The notes beneath the pieces are model-generated. The model did not search any database. It saw nothing but the letters and a program-made list of their open reading frames with translations, and was not told where the DNA came from. Both the position numbers and the translations under genes were made by a program. A DNA stretch of 64,000 bases from Ktedonobacter robiniae (lineage in GTDB: Bacteria; Chloroflexota; Ktedonobacteria; Ktedonobacterales; Ktedonobacteraceae), in assembly GCF_016587375.1 (NCBI RefSeq), contig NZ_BNJG01000003.1, positions 1,674,001-1,738,000 of the forward strand, written 5' to 3'. Shown here piece after piece: positions 17,802 to 26,645 of this stretch (position 1 is the stretch's first letter; each line of letters starts with the position of its first letter).

Positions 17802-18716
17802 ATGGCAGAAATTACTGATAGAGTGAGTCAACCTTCTCTGAGTAGTCAGAAGGTTGCGCAGAAGAGACGCAGTGGAAAGCGCATCGGTCGCACGCTTGAA
17901 TCACTGGGGGCGCACCTGATCATGATTATCGTGGTCATTCTCTGCGTCTTCCCCCTGATTGTGATCATAGCGACCTCGCTCAAGCAGCCGCAGGACATCT
18001 TTACGGCCAGTTTCCAGCTCTTCCCGTCTCACCCCACGCTGGACAACTACGTACATGTTTTGACTGATAATAGTGGCATCTTTTTCACCTGGACCTTTAA
18101 CAGCTTCAAGATCGCCATTCTGACGACGATTGTGGGCATTCTTTTCGCGGCTCCGGCGGCCTATGCCGTCTCACGCTGGAACTTCCTGGGCAAGCAGACC
18201 ATCCTGGTCTCCTTCTTGATTACACAGATGTTCCCGGGCGTGCTCCTGCTCGTGCCTCTCTATAACTTGTATGTGCAGTTTAACCTGATCGATAATCATT
18301 ATGGCCTGGTAATCGCCTATGCGACCACGGCCCTCCCGTTCAGCGTCTGGATGCTGAAGAACTTCTTTGATACCGTACCCAAAGAGCTGGACGAGGCGGC
18401 CTATGTCGATGGCTTGAGCTCGTTCCAGACCTTCTGGCGCATTGTCCTGCCCCTGACTATTCCTGGCGTGGCCGTAGTTGGTTTCTTCAACTTCATGGCC
18501 GCCTGGAATGAGTTCGTGCTGGCCTTCACCTTCCTGAACGATGCCCATAACGTCACCCTGCCCGTGGGCATCAAGGACTACGTCCACAACTTTGGCGCGG
18601 ACTGGCACCTGCTGACCGCCGCAGCCGTCCTGGTGACCATTCCTGTGCTCATTGTCTTCCTCTGGGCGCAACGCTACCTCATCACCGGCCTCACCGGCGG
18701 TAGTGTCAAAGGTTAA
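17802..18716 (+). CDS. Sugar ABC transporter permease (MalG type)
   Basis: Second CUT1-family membrane subunit, 304 residues. It begins 20 bp after the MalF-type gene. The N-terminal TM (LIMIIVVILCVFPLIVIIAT), the TSLKQPQDIF motif and the coupling loop PKELDEAAYVDGLSSFQTFW with RIVLPLTIPGVAVVGFF are standard. The C-terminus ends RYLITGLTGGSVKG, as in most MalG-type proteins. Its stop codon lies inside a perfect 82-bp palindrome shared with the convergent glycoside hydrolase gene. Confidence 0.93.
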   Translation: MAEITDRVSQPSLSSQKVAQKRRSGKRIGRTLESLGAHLIMIIVVILCVFPLIVIIATSLKQPQDIFTASFQLFPSHPTLDNYVHVLTDNSGIFFTWTFNSFKIAILTTIVGILFAAPAAYAVSRWNFLGKQTILVSFLITQMFPGVLLLVPLYNLYVQFNLIDNHYGLVIAYATTALPFSVWMLKNFFDTVPKELDEAAYVDGLSSFQTFWRIVLPLTIPGVAVVGFFNFMAAWNEFVLAFTFLNDAHNVTLPVGIKDYVHNFGADWHLLTAAAVLVTIPVLIVFLWAQRYLITGLTGGSVKG

Positions 18717-18794
18717 TGTGAGAAACAAAGTAGCCGCCTAGGCAGGGAGCGGGCCCGCTCCCTGCCTAGGCGGCTACTTTGTTTCTCACATTAA
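18713..18794. repeat. 82-bp perfect palindrome spanning two convergent stop codons
   Basis: Left arm 18713-18753 and right arm 18754-18794 are exact reverse complements with no loop (centre GGG|CCC). It begins TTAATGTGAGAAACAAAG. The TAA of malG (18714-18716) and the stop of the hydrolase (18791-18793 on the minus strand) are mirror positions in the two arms. It should act as a terminator for both transcripts. Confidence 0.95.
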
Positions 18795-21700
18795 TTTGTT
18801 TTTGTGTAGCGCTGGACGCCGCCGAAGCAGGTGACCTCCTGGCCCTGGATGAGAACGGCTCCGGCCCGGTTGGGGAGAACCTCTATCCAGAGTGCTGGCT
18901 GGACCTCCAGGCGCTCAGGCTGGGCGCTTTCGGAGACGTAGAGGGCGAGTTCCCCCTGTCCTAGTGGTTGCTTGATGGCCAGCACCGGGCTATCCTGCTG
19001 GATGCTCTTGCTCTCCATATCAAGCACGAGCTGGTAGACCTGGCGCATCACATCGCGACTGGCTGAATGCTCCAGTGGCACGCCTGACCAGGCGATCCTG
19101 CCCTTGCCCAGGTGGGAGACCTCGAGCCGGTTGTGGGCTTTGCGAATATAGGACAGCTTCTCGCGCTCAAAGCTAAGCTGGCAGCGCTCCAGGCCCTCGC
19201 CCTCCAGGTATTCATAGTGACTGACTGGCCCTGGCTCATCTACCTGTGCCTCTTCGGCGAACATGAATGGAACACGCTCCAGGTTGTGGGAGTCGCGGGT
19301 CACAACGCCACTCACAAAGAGAGTTGTTCCCTGTTCTACAAAGCGCTCTAGTGCCCACCAGGCGTCCGCATCAAAGGATTGAATGCCTGGTGCGAAGATA
19401 ATGTGAGGTTGATGCCCGGCCTGTGCCAGTTCCACGAGCTGGTGTTCCCCGACCATTTGGGGTACGATGCCGAAGTCATAGCCCAGGACGCGAATGTTCT
19501 GCCGGATGGCTTCTATGGCCAGCTCGGGCCGTACGAACCATTGCGAGTAAGGGATAACTACCCACACTTCTGGCAGGGGACCCTCCTTCGCCAGGTGCGG
19601 CTGAATGCTCTGCATCAGGCGCCCAAATTCTAACATGACTCCCAGTTCGGGTTTGGCGCTTCCATCGGCGCGTACCAGGCCGATGCTGTTCTCGTTCTCA
19701 TTCGCCATATAGGCGTTAATGTGCCAGAGCCACTGGATCAGGCCCGCGCTACGCGCGATCAAGGTCATGATAAATTTGCGCTCCAGCAGGTTGGCCTGCT
19801 CCTGCTCGCTGCGCCAGGGACGCCCGTCCACATCGCGCACGAACATGACGCCAACCTCCTGCTGGAGATTGGGTTTTCCCACTGTCTTGTCCAGCAGCAT
19901 ATCGCAGAGCATGTCGTCGATGTTCCACCAGGGATGTGTGGTCGTGTAATCGACGACGGGGGCGTAAAACTGCGGAGAGATACGCGCTCCGGCCTCATCC
20001 TGGCCGACACCTATCAGAGTCCGGCTGCCAGCGTCGCGGATCGCAGCATTCATGTGCTCGACCCAACGCGTAAATATCTCCTGGGAGAAGAGGGTATAGT
20101 CCATGACCTTGAGCATATGCCGGTTCGCGGTGTAGCGCGGAGTGGTTTCGTAATCCCTGACCTGTGGCAGGTTTACCTGCTCCCAGCGCTCCAGGTTCGC
20201 CGTCGTCTCACGCCAGCGCGCGCGTAGCTCGGCCAGGCTGTAGCGCTGCGCGAGCCACTGCTGGAACGCGGCTACTTCAAAGCGGTCATAGTTGGGGATG
20301 GGGCGCTCGCTGAAGATACGTTTGGGGTCGCCAAAGCTGGGTTCGTTGATCAGGTCCCAGGAGACGCTCTGGACCGCTGCGTAGCGCCGCGCGAAGGCCG
20401 CGACGAACTCCTGCTGCCCCTCGATAGAGCGCGGATCGAGCCAGGGATTCTCGCCCTCGAAGAGTGGGGGTGAGAAGGCGAAGAAGTTGAAAATGACCTG
20501 GATATCGTGCCTGGCAGCCGTCATGACGAAGGCGTCCAGCGCCCGAAGCGCGGCCTCATTCGAGATGCCTGCTACAAACATGAAATCACGCCACGCCGTC
20601 CAGATGCCGGTGCGGATGAGGTTAATTCCAGCGCGCTTCATGGCAGCGAAGTCGCGTTCCCAGCGCGCCGGGTTGGGCAAGGTCAGGAATTTGCGCTGCA
20701 CTTGGCTATCCATATAGGTGGTGCCAAAGATGTGGAAGCGCTCCCCCTGCTGATAGAGGTAATCGCGGCCCGCCGTTAAGCGTTTATTTTGTGTGCTCTC
20801 GACCAGGGCCTCATTCCAGAGCCAGAAGCCATTCTTGCGCCGGATGGCTGTTACCTGGGCGCCATATGTTGAAACCTCGATCTCATAGAGGCCAGGTGTT
20901 TTTAGGGTTGGCAACTGGATGCGTTGCTCGCCCGCTATCCCTCCAGGGAACGTTAGCTCTCGGGTCTCCAGGATTTCGCCGCCAGGCGTTGAAATGGTGA
21001 CGCGAGCCTGCAAGGTGTGGCGTGAGCGTGTGGAGACCAGGACCGTGGGTGCCTCGCCAGGCTGATAGCAGGCGAATTGTGGGCGTGCCTCCAGCGTATG
21101 CATGCCCTCGGCTGCCAGGAGCAGGCTTTTCTGGAGTGCGTCCGCATTGGCGAGCCAGTCCTCTTTCGCGGCAGGCTGCCAGGGAGAGATCAGCCAGCGC
21201 CCACCCTTAAAATGTCCCGAGCGTTGGTCGAGCATCATAAGCGGTGTGGCGAGTGGTTGGGCCTCCGCTTCGTCGGCGTTACGCAGGAAGAGGAGTGGTG
21301 TCAACTGGGTGTCTATGGGGCCTGACGATCCCAGGTCGGCTGGCTGGTCGTTGGCCTGCGTCAGCATGGGGTAAAAGGACCAGAAGTTTCCGGCCTGCGC
21401 ATCTGAGAGTTGCCAGGGCTGCTCACGCAGGAAGGCGGCTTCTTCCGAGGGGGCCAGGCGCAGGCTGGTAGTGGGCAGGTGTAGCGGGTAGAAAGGTCCC
21501 AGGTAGAGCTGCTCCGTGTAGGCCTGTTGCTCGGGGAGGGCACTCCCCGAGCTATCTACGGGTCGCGTGAAGGGCATGCCGCCAAAAATGGCGAGGTTGC
21601 CACCCTGCTGGAGGAAGCGCAGAATGGCTGGCCAGGCCTGCTCAGGGAAATAAGCGCCATGAAAGGATACCAGGAGTGCGCACCCCTGGGCCAGCGCTGT

Positions 21701-21835
21701 GGGCAACTCCTGGGCATTCGCCACCTGGAAATCCCCCGGCACCAGGCGTGTCAGCTCTTCAGGCGACCAGCCGCCTGGATAAGTCGCGTCATGAAATACA
21801 AGCATGCTTTGATTCGTTGGGAGTGGTTGGAACAT
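18791..21835 (-). CDS. Large clan-A glycoside hydrolase (beta-galactosidase/GH42-like)
   Basis: Cytoplasmic glycosidase of about 1014 residues, no signal peptide. The N-terminal 250 residues (MLVFHDATYPGGWSPEEL...) look like a glutamine-amidotransferase-fold accessory domain. The catalytic TIM barrel runs roughly from 380 to 760: FGTTYMDSQVQRKFLTLPNP, INLIRTGIWTAWRDF, and WDLINEPSFGDPKR, whose E498 is the expected acid/base. E660 in NLQQEVGVMF is the likely nucleophile. A second amidotransferase-like region and a beta domain follow. Start chosen at MFQPLPTNQ; sixteen in-frame codons precede it and neither start has a good ribosome site. It faces the MalEFG importer and follows a decayed LacI gene, so it probably splits the imported oligosaccharide. 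The exact GH family is uncertain. Confidence 0.75.
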   Translation of the reverse strand: MFQPLPTNQSMLVFHDATYPGGWSPEELTRLVPGDFQVANAQELPTALAQGCALLVSFHGAYFPEQAWPAILRFLQQGGNLAIFGGMPFTRPVDSSGSALPEQQAYTEQLYLGPFYPLHLPTTSLRLAPSEEAAFLREQPWQLSDAQAGNFWSFYPMLTQANDQPADLGSSGPIDTQLTPLLFLRNADEAEAQPLATPLMMLDQRSGHFKGGRWLISPWQPAAKEDWLANADALQKSLLLAAEGMHTLEARPQFACYQPGEAPTVLVSTRSRHTLQARVTISTPGGEILETRELTFPGGIAGEQRIQLPTLKTPGLYEIEVSTYGAQVTAIRRKNGFWLWNEALVESTQNKRLTAGRDYLYQQGERFHIFGTTYMDSQVQRKFLTLPNPARWERDFAAMKRAGINLIRTGIWTAWRDFMFVAGISNEAALRALDAFVMTAARHDIQVIFNFFAFSPPLFEGENPWLDPRSIEGQQEFVAAFARRYAAVQSVSWDLINEPSFGDPKRIFSERPIPNYDRFEVAAFQQWLAQRYSLAELRARWRETTANLERWEQVNLPQVRDYETTPRYTANRHMLKVMDYTLFSQEIFTRWVEHMNAAIRDAGSRTLIGVGQDEAGARISPQFYAPVVDYTTTHPWWNIDDMLCDMLLDKTVGKPNLQQEVGVMFVRDVDGRPWRSEQEQANLLERKFIMTLIARSAGLIQWLWHINAYMANENENSIGLVRADGSAKPELGVMLEFGRLMQSIQPHLAKEGPLPEVWVVIPYSQWFVRPELAIEAIRQNIRVLGYDFGIVPQMVGEHQLVELAQAGHQPHIIFAPGIQSFDADAWWALERFVEQGTTLFVSGVVTRDSHNLERVPFMFAEEAQVDEPGPVSHYEYLEGEGLERCQLSFEREKLSYIRKAHNRLEVSHLGKGRIAWSGVPLEHSASRDVMRQVYQLVLDMESKSIQQDSPVLAIKQPLGQGELALYVSESAQPERLEVQPALWIEVLPNRAGAVLIQGQEVTCFGGVQRYTKTN

Positions 21836-21849
21836 AGTGGAGCTTTCTA

Positions 21850-22210
21850 TTACAAATTGACATCCTTGGTTGAGAGCGTACACGCTGCGGTCAGACTGTA
21901 ATCAACGGGGATGCCAGCGTTTAGCAGGGCCGTCCGGTAGCTCGCCGCTCGCCGCTCGATGGTATAAATTGTCTGGATTGGTCTTGGCCCAGGTGTAGTA
22001 GGCCCGCCAATGAAGGCGATTTGTCGATGCCCCTGCTGGAGAAGATGCTCCACCGCCATCCTGGCGCCCTCGAAGTTGTCGCTTAGGACTGTATCGATTT
22101 TGAGGCCGCACAAAATTGTCGACCAGCACAAGGGGGATGTTAATCTCTTTGATGAGTTGAGTGGTCTCGGCCTCGGCTGGGCCTACCAGCAAAATGACCC
22201 TTGTGTTTCA
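21850..22210 (-). pseudogene. LacI-family regulator remnant (ligand-binding part only, frameshifted)
   Basis: Only the middle of a LacI/GalR periplasmic-binding-like domain remains. VILLVGPAEAETTQLIKEIN and IPLVLVDNF are read in one frame, then LKIDTVLSDNFEGARMAVEH and LLQQGHRQIAFIGGPTT in another; the shift is in the A-run at 22112-22115. The DNA-binding helix-turn-helix and the C-terminal third are missing. It lies 15 bp upstream of the hydrolase gene in the same direction, so it was probably the local regulator before it decayed. Confidence 0.75.
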
Positions 22211-22260
22211 TTGAAATGAATGTACTATATTTTCTCTTTGTCGTCAAGGATAGATCCCGT

Positions 22261-22335
22261 CCCTTCGCGCCTGCGGCGCTCAGAGGGAAGGGGAGGTGTA
22301 GTGCGCGGGCGAATGCCCGCGCACTACACCTCCCC
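22261..22335. terminator. Short palindromic module plus 21-bp-arm hairpin
   Basis: Perfect arms 22290-22310 and 22315-22335, apex GGGC-GAAT-GCCC. On its left is the 23-bp module (22261-22283) that is the exact reverse complement of the one at 14338-14360. It lies upstream of the LacI remnant and the kinase-like gene, which are divergent here. Confidence 0.7.
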
Positions 22336-22714
22336 TATTTCACTGATTTGGTGATATTTCACTAATTTGGTTGTGAATTTTCATTGAATATTTGAGGCTT
22401 GATTTTGGGAAGAGGCTCAAAATCAAAGCGTGTACCATATCACCCCTATTGCCATCCAGTCCAGAGGGGTCCTATCCGGCATTTATCTCGTTTGCTGCTC
22501 CTAATACCTTGGAAAATTCCTTGAAAAGCTGTACAATTAAACTAGATTTGATAATATCTATTTAAGATATGATTCCTTTCTCTTCCTCACTATTATCTTC
22601 TTATCCGAAAACCTGAGCGCGCGTGTCCCCGAATGGGGGAAGCGCTAGGCACGCCAGTGACGTTGAGTTTCGGAATAAGAGCTTTACTGGTTTCTCTGAA
22701 ACCGGAGGATTCCA
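22336..22714. other. AT-rich gap before the kinase-like gene
   Basis: About 380 bp without a gene. It holds a short direct repeat (TTTCACTGATTTGGTGATA followed by a similar TTTCACTAATTTGGT), AT-rich tracts around 22.5 kb suited to a promoter, and CCCCGAATGGGG near 22630, a small hairpin also seen at the apex of the palindrome at 55.12 kb. I cannot assign a promoter with confidence. Confidence 0.4.
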
Positions 22715-24775
22715 ATGCAAACGACGGAAAGCCTTGTCGGCATGACTATGGCTGGCTACTTGCTTACTGCTCAGCTTTCATCAAATTCATACAGCCAAAC
22801 TTATCTGGGCGAGACTACAAGCGATACCGGGCAGAAGCATACAGTGGCTCTCAAGCATTTCCACACGCGACCGCTCACCTCGCGTGACAATCAGCAACAG
22901 TTTCTACGTGAGGCTCAACTTTTTAAAGAATTGAAGCATCCCTCTATTTTGCCTATTGTTGCCTATGGAATTGAAGAAAAAACCTCCACTCCTTATATCA
23001 TTAATGATTTTGCTCCCTTTCGCTCCCTGCATAACCGCATCTTGCGCCAGTGGCCTCAACCCTTCGCGTTGGATGAAGCCAGAACAATCATCACACGTAT
23101 TGGCGAGGCGCTAGCTTATGCTCACGAGCGCAAAATTGTGCATGGCAATCTCACTGCGCATAGCGTCCTTTTCAATGCCAACAATGAGGCCTTGCTCACT
23201 GATTTCACTATTATTTCTCTGCGTGCGAATATCTCTCCTGAGATGCCAACTGACCAGGTGTATGACATCAACAGCGAACAAGGCGACCTGCGTGCCCTGG
23301 TCAGTACGTTTGCTACTCTCCTCAGCAGTGGAAAGAGTTCGGCAGCCTCCTCCAATGGGCGTCCCATCAGTTCGCCTGGTAACTGGTTGCCACAAACGCG
23401 CATTACCCTTCCTGTATCAGTGCCACGACCTATCCAGGCCGCGGTCAACCGTGTGCTTGATACTGAATCTCAGCCAGGCTTTGCAAGTGTTAAGGATTTT
23501 CTGGCAGCTATTCAGATGCCTATCTCAACCGATGAAGATGCTAAAACTGAGTCACCTCAGTCAAGCGCTCCCGGTAAAATAACTGGTATTTTGCCAGATG
23601 TATCTGCTGAGGTTTCCAGAAGCGTTAGCCAGGGGCTTCAGGAGGGTGTGGAGACGCAACGCCTAGCCTTTCCATCACGCCCAACCATCTCCACACCTAC
23701 ACCTCTTTCCAGAACAAAAACTCCAGACCAGTCCGCACGTATGACGAGACCTCTGTCTTCAGATCGTCCACTGGCGAGCAACAGACAGATATCACGTATG
23801 CTGGAGTCACAGCCTCCATTACAGGCAAAAAAAACCTTTCCTGGCACGGCTTCGACTCGTACACCTGTGACACCATTGCCCATTCCACCATTAGAAGTGA
23901 ATAGCGAGCCCGAGGTGAATCATGCCCAGGCTACGCAAAAGCTACAATCACCAGACGCGCAGACTGCGAAGCTGGCGCCCCCAGTGCAATCGGAGCCAAA
24001 AGGCACACCCTCGCCTGCAGGCAATCGTAGGAGTGTCTTTGTTCTGGGAACCTCTGTCGTCGTTCTCGCCTGTATTTGCGTGGTAACGCTCATTTATGCG
24101 TTCCAGCGGCCTGGTACATCCACTCATATACCATTGCAAGCCCTCGCGACCGCCAGCCAGCAACAGACGGATGCTAGTACTACACCAGGGTTTTTCCCTA
24201 CCTCAAAGGCGACAAGCCCATCTGAGTCAGGGGGAGTTCAGAATACACCCCAGACGCATGTGACGCCCAAACCTGGCCAGACCCCCTCGACCCAGGCCAA
24301 TAACACGCCTACCACCGGTCAGCCTGCGACCAATCCAACGACGGTCACGCCAACCCAGGCGCCGGCCCCAAAGACTTTCTATTCGTTTGAAGGAAGTGCT
24401 CAAGGTTGGTCAGGCGAATTCTGTGATGTACAGGTCAGTTCTCAATATGTCTATGCAGGCTCGAATTCGCTCGAGGCGAAGAATATCGCTTCTTACGCCT
24501 ATGCCTATGTCTATGGCGCGACGATATCTCAGGGGGAGACCATCACCTTTTATGTCTATGTACCAGCAGGCTCCTCCTCTGTCTCTGTCGACGTCTCTAT
24601 CGGTAACAATGCCAATAATTGGGATGATGGGCCAAAGATGACGCTCATACCAGGACAGTGGAACAGAGTGAGTCATACTTTAGCGAAAAGCATCCCCGGA
24701 TCGCTCAAAATAGGTCTTGATATGTCCGCTAACGGTACCGCTAACGTCTATATCGACGCCGTAAGCTGGAGCTAG
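22715..24775 (+). CDS. Membrane-anchored kinase-like protein (predicted pseudokinase) with extracellular jelly-roll-like domain
   Basis: 686 residues. Residues 15-270 have the protein-kinase fold: VALKHF (K47), E66 in FLREAQLF, then the catalytic-loop region VHGNLTAHSVLFN. There HRD has become HGN (N145 for the catalytic Asp), the loop Lys is Thr147 and the Mg-binding Asn is Ser150. DFG reads DFT (163-165), and the glycine loop is replaced by LSSNSYSQTYLGE. Phosphotransfer is therefore unlikely. A Ser/Thr/Pro linker (270-435) leads to one TM helix (about 440-463, SVFVLGTSVVVLACICVVTL), a second Thr/Pro linker and an outer domain (about 552-686, FYSFEGSAQGWSGEF...) of carbohydrate-binding or discoidin-like beta type. 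GGAGG lies seven bases before the ATG. The last four bases overlap the convergent ilvC-like gene. Confidence 0.85.
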   Translation: MQTTESLVGMTMAGYLLTAQLSSNSYSQTYLGETTSDTGQKHTVALKHFHTRPLTSRDNQQQFLREAQLFKELKHPSILPIVAYGIEEKTSTPYIINDFAPFRSLHNRILRQWPQPFALDEARTIITRIGEALAYAHERKIVHGNLTAHSVLFNANNEALLTDFTIISLRANISPEMPTDQVYDINSEQGDLRALVSTFATLLSSGKSSAASSNGRPISSPGNWLPQTRITLPVSVPRPIQAAVNRVLDTESQPGFASVKDFLAAIQMPISTDEDAKTESPQSSAPGKITGILPDVSAEVSRSVSQGLQEGVETQRLAFPSRPTISTPTPLSRTKTPDQSARMTRPLSSDRPLASNRQISRMLESQPPLQAKKTFPGTASTRTPVTPLPIPPLEVNSEPEVNHAQATQKLQSPDAQTAKLAPPVQSEPKGTPSPAGNRRSVFVLGTSVVVLACICVVTLIYAFQRPGTSTHIPLQALATASQQQTDASTTPGFFPTSKATSPSESGGVQNTPQTHVTPKPGQTPSTQANNTPTTGQPATNPTTVTPTQAPAPKTFYSFEGSAQGWSGEFCDVQVSSQYVYAGSNSLEAKNIASYAYAYVYGATISQGETITFYVYVPAGSSSVSVDVSIGNNANNWDDGPKMTLIPGQWNRVSHTLAKSIPGSLKIGLDMSANGTANVYIDAVSWS

Positions 24776-25749
24776 AGCATCTTGCGTATTCTGCGCCCGA
24801 GCGCCTCAATGGGGTGCTCGGCGTCCTTGCGCCGCATGGCCAAGAGGCTGGGAAGTCCGGCCTGGTTCTCCAGAATCCAGTCGCGGGCAAAGGTACCGTC
24901 CTGGATGTCTTTGAGGGCGCCACGCATCTGCTCGCGGGTGTGCTGGTCGATGATGCGCGGGCCGGTGACGTAGTCGCCATACTCGGCGGTATCGCTGATG
25001 GCCTTGTGCATCTGGTTGATGCCGCCCTGGTAGAGCAGGTCGGCGATGAGCTTGACCTCTTGCAGGCAGCAGGTATAGGCGATCTCGGGCTGGTAGCCAG
25101 CCTCGACCAGGGTCTCGAAGGCGGTGCGGATGAGCGAGGTGAGGCCGCCGCAGAGAACGACCTGCTCGGCAAAGAGGTCGGTCTCAGTCTCCTCACCGAT
25201 GCTCGTTTGGATGACACCGACGCGAGTACAGCCCAGGCCATGCGCGTAGGCCAGCGTGAGCGCCTGGGCCTGTCCGGTCACGTCCTGTTGTACCGTCCAG
25301 AGCGCGGGGATACCCTTGCCCTCGCTATACATGCGGCGCAGCATAGGACCAGGCCCGTTGGGTGCGACCATGGCCACATCGATATTGGTGGGCGGGACGA
25401 TCTGCCCGTAATGCAGGCTAAAGCCGTGTGCCACCATGAGCATCTTGCCATCGGCCAGATGTGGCCGAATATCCTGCTCATAGACCGCACGCTGGTGCTG
25501 ATCGGGGACCAGCAGCATAATAATATCCGCCTCTCGCGCGGCCTCGCCAGGCAGAACAGGCTGCCAGCCATCAGCGATAGCCCGCGCGCGGCTCTTGCTT
25601 GCCTCGGGGAGGCCGACGACTACGTGATAGCCGCTGTCGCGCAGGTTGAGGGCATGGGCATGCCCCTGGCTGCCATACCCAATGATGGCGATCCGCTTCC
25701 CTTGTAGTACGGTAGGATCGACATCGCCCTCGTACGATATATGTGCCAT
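24772..25749 (-). CDS. Ketol-acid reductoisomerase-like protein in a pan operon (possible ketopantoate reductase)
   Basis: Class I KARI fold, 325 residues. The N-terminal Rossmann domain has GKRIAIIGYGSQGHAHALNL and a cofactor loop GLPEASKSRA. The all-helical KARI domain contains GEETETDLFAEQVVLCGG with D191 and E195, E231, and S252 in AISDTAEYGDY. Two conserved polar residues differ. The PKGPGH block reads PNGPGP (N131 for Lys, P135 for His), and the ECLHE motif reads CCLQE, so the first metal-binding Glu of that pair is C227. Those residues support the two-metal alkyl-migration step of true KARI. It is the last gene of panC-panB-this gene, and no panE is present. IlvC enzymes are known to reduce ketopantoate, so a dedicated ketopantoate reductase is a reasonable inference. 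A plain ilvC is the alternative. Confidence 0.8.
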   Translation of the reverse strand: MAHISYEGDVDPTVLQGKRIAIIGYGSQGHAHALNLRDSGYHVVVGLPEASKSRARAIADGWQPVLPGEAAREADIIMLLVPDQHQRAVYEQDIRPHLADGKMLMVAHGFSLHYGQIVPPTNIDVAMVAPNGPGPMLRRMYSEGKGIPALWTVQQDVTGQAQALTLAYAHGLGCTRVGVIQTSIGEETETDLFAEQVVLCGGLTSLIRTAFETLVEAGYQPEIAYTCCLQEVKLIADLLYQGGINQMHKAISDTAEYGDYVTGPRIIDQHTREQMRGALKDIQDGTFARDWILENQAGLPSLLAMRRKDAEHPIEALGRRIRKML

Positions 25750-25772
25750 GATGTTTAATTTTATCCTGTTTT

Positions 25773-26630
25773 TTAATCTTCTATATTCTGTTCACGTTCC
25801 TTCAGGAGGGCCTCCAGGACGCTTTTCTCCATGTGGTAGGTCTCTTTTTCAGCGGGGAAGCTCCCCTCGCGCACATCGGCGCTGTAGCGCTGGATGGCCT
25901 CTATGGCGGCATCAGCCAGGTTGGCGTATTTGCGCACAAATTTGGCGACAGGTTGTTTGTGTAACCCGAGCAGGTCGTGGAAGACCAGGACCTGGCCATC
26001 GCAGTGTGGACCCGCGCCAATGCCAATCGTAGGTACGGCCACCTCCTGGGTGACGATCTGGGCCAGGCTATCGGGAATGCCTTCAAGGACGATGGCGAAG
26101 ACTCCCGCCTGCGCCAAGGCTTTGGCGTCCGCGATCAGGTCGCGCGCGGCCTGGATGCTCTTGCCCTGTACCTTGTAGCCGCCCATGGCGTGTACGGATT
26201 GGGGTGTCAGGCCCAGGTGCCCCATGACGGGTATCTCAGCGTCTAGAATGGCCCTGACCACGGGTAGGCGCTTACGTCCGCCTTCCAACTTGACCGCTCC
26301 GGCCTTGCCCTCGCGTACCAGGCGACCAGCGTTGCGTACGCTCTCTTCGGCGGAGACGTGGTAGCTCAGCCATGGCATGTCGACGACGACCAACGCGTTT
26401 GGGTTGGTGCGTGTAACGGCGGAGGCATGATGCAGGATGATATCGACGGTGACGGCCAGGGTGTCCTCATAGCCCAGGACGACCATACCCAGGGAGTCGC
26501 CAACGAGCAGCATATCGACCGCCGCGCTATCCGCGATCTGGGCTGAGGTCGCGTCATAGGCAGTCACCATGGTGAGTTTCTGCCCGTTCTTGCGAGCGAG
26601 AATGGCAGGTGCGGTTATTTTTTCATTCAA
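25773..26630 (-). CDS. panB: 3-methyl-2-oxobutanoate hydroxymethyltransferase
   Basis: First committed enzyme of pantothenate synthesis: transfers a hydroxymethyl group from methylene-tetrahydrofolate to 2-oxoisovalerate, giving ketopantoate. 285 residues, full length, cytoplasmic. Family motifs are KLTMVTAYDATSAQIADSA, MLLVGDSLGMVVLGYEDT, LVVVDMPWLSYHV and the late IGIGAGPHCDGQVLVFHDLL. Metal-binding Asps are expected in GDSLG and VDMPW. It lies between panC and the KARI-like gene with gaps of only about 15 and 23 bp, so one mRNA should carry all three. The weak GAAGAGAG upstream is the likely ribosome site. Confidence 0.96.
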   Translation of the reverse strand: MNEKITAPAILARKNGQKLTMVTAYDATSAQIADSAAVDMLLVGDSLGMVVLGYEDTLAVTVDIILHHASAVTRTNPNALVVVDMPWLSYHVSAEESVRNAGRLVREGKAGAVKLEGGRKRLPVVRAILDAEIPVMGHLGLTPQSVHAMGGYKVQGKSIQAARDLIADAKALAQAGVFAIVLEGIPDSLAQIVTQEVAVPTIGIGAGPHCDGQVLVFHDLLGLHKQPVAKFVRKYANLADAAIEAIQRYSADVREGSFPAEKETYHMEKSVLEALLKEREQNIED

Positions 26631-26645
26631 GATTGTTCTCTCTTC

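Noticed and set aside
24814..25707. 297-codon plus-strand frame
   Set aside because: Antisense shadow of the KARI-like gene, whose protein is clearly recognisable.
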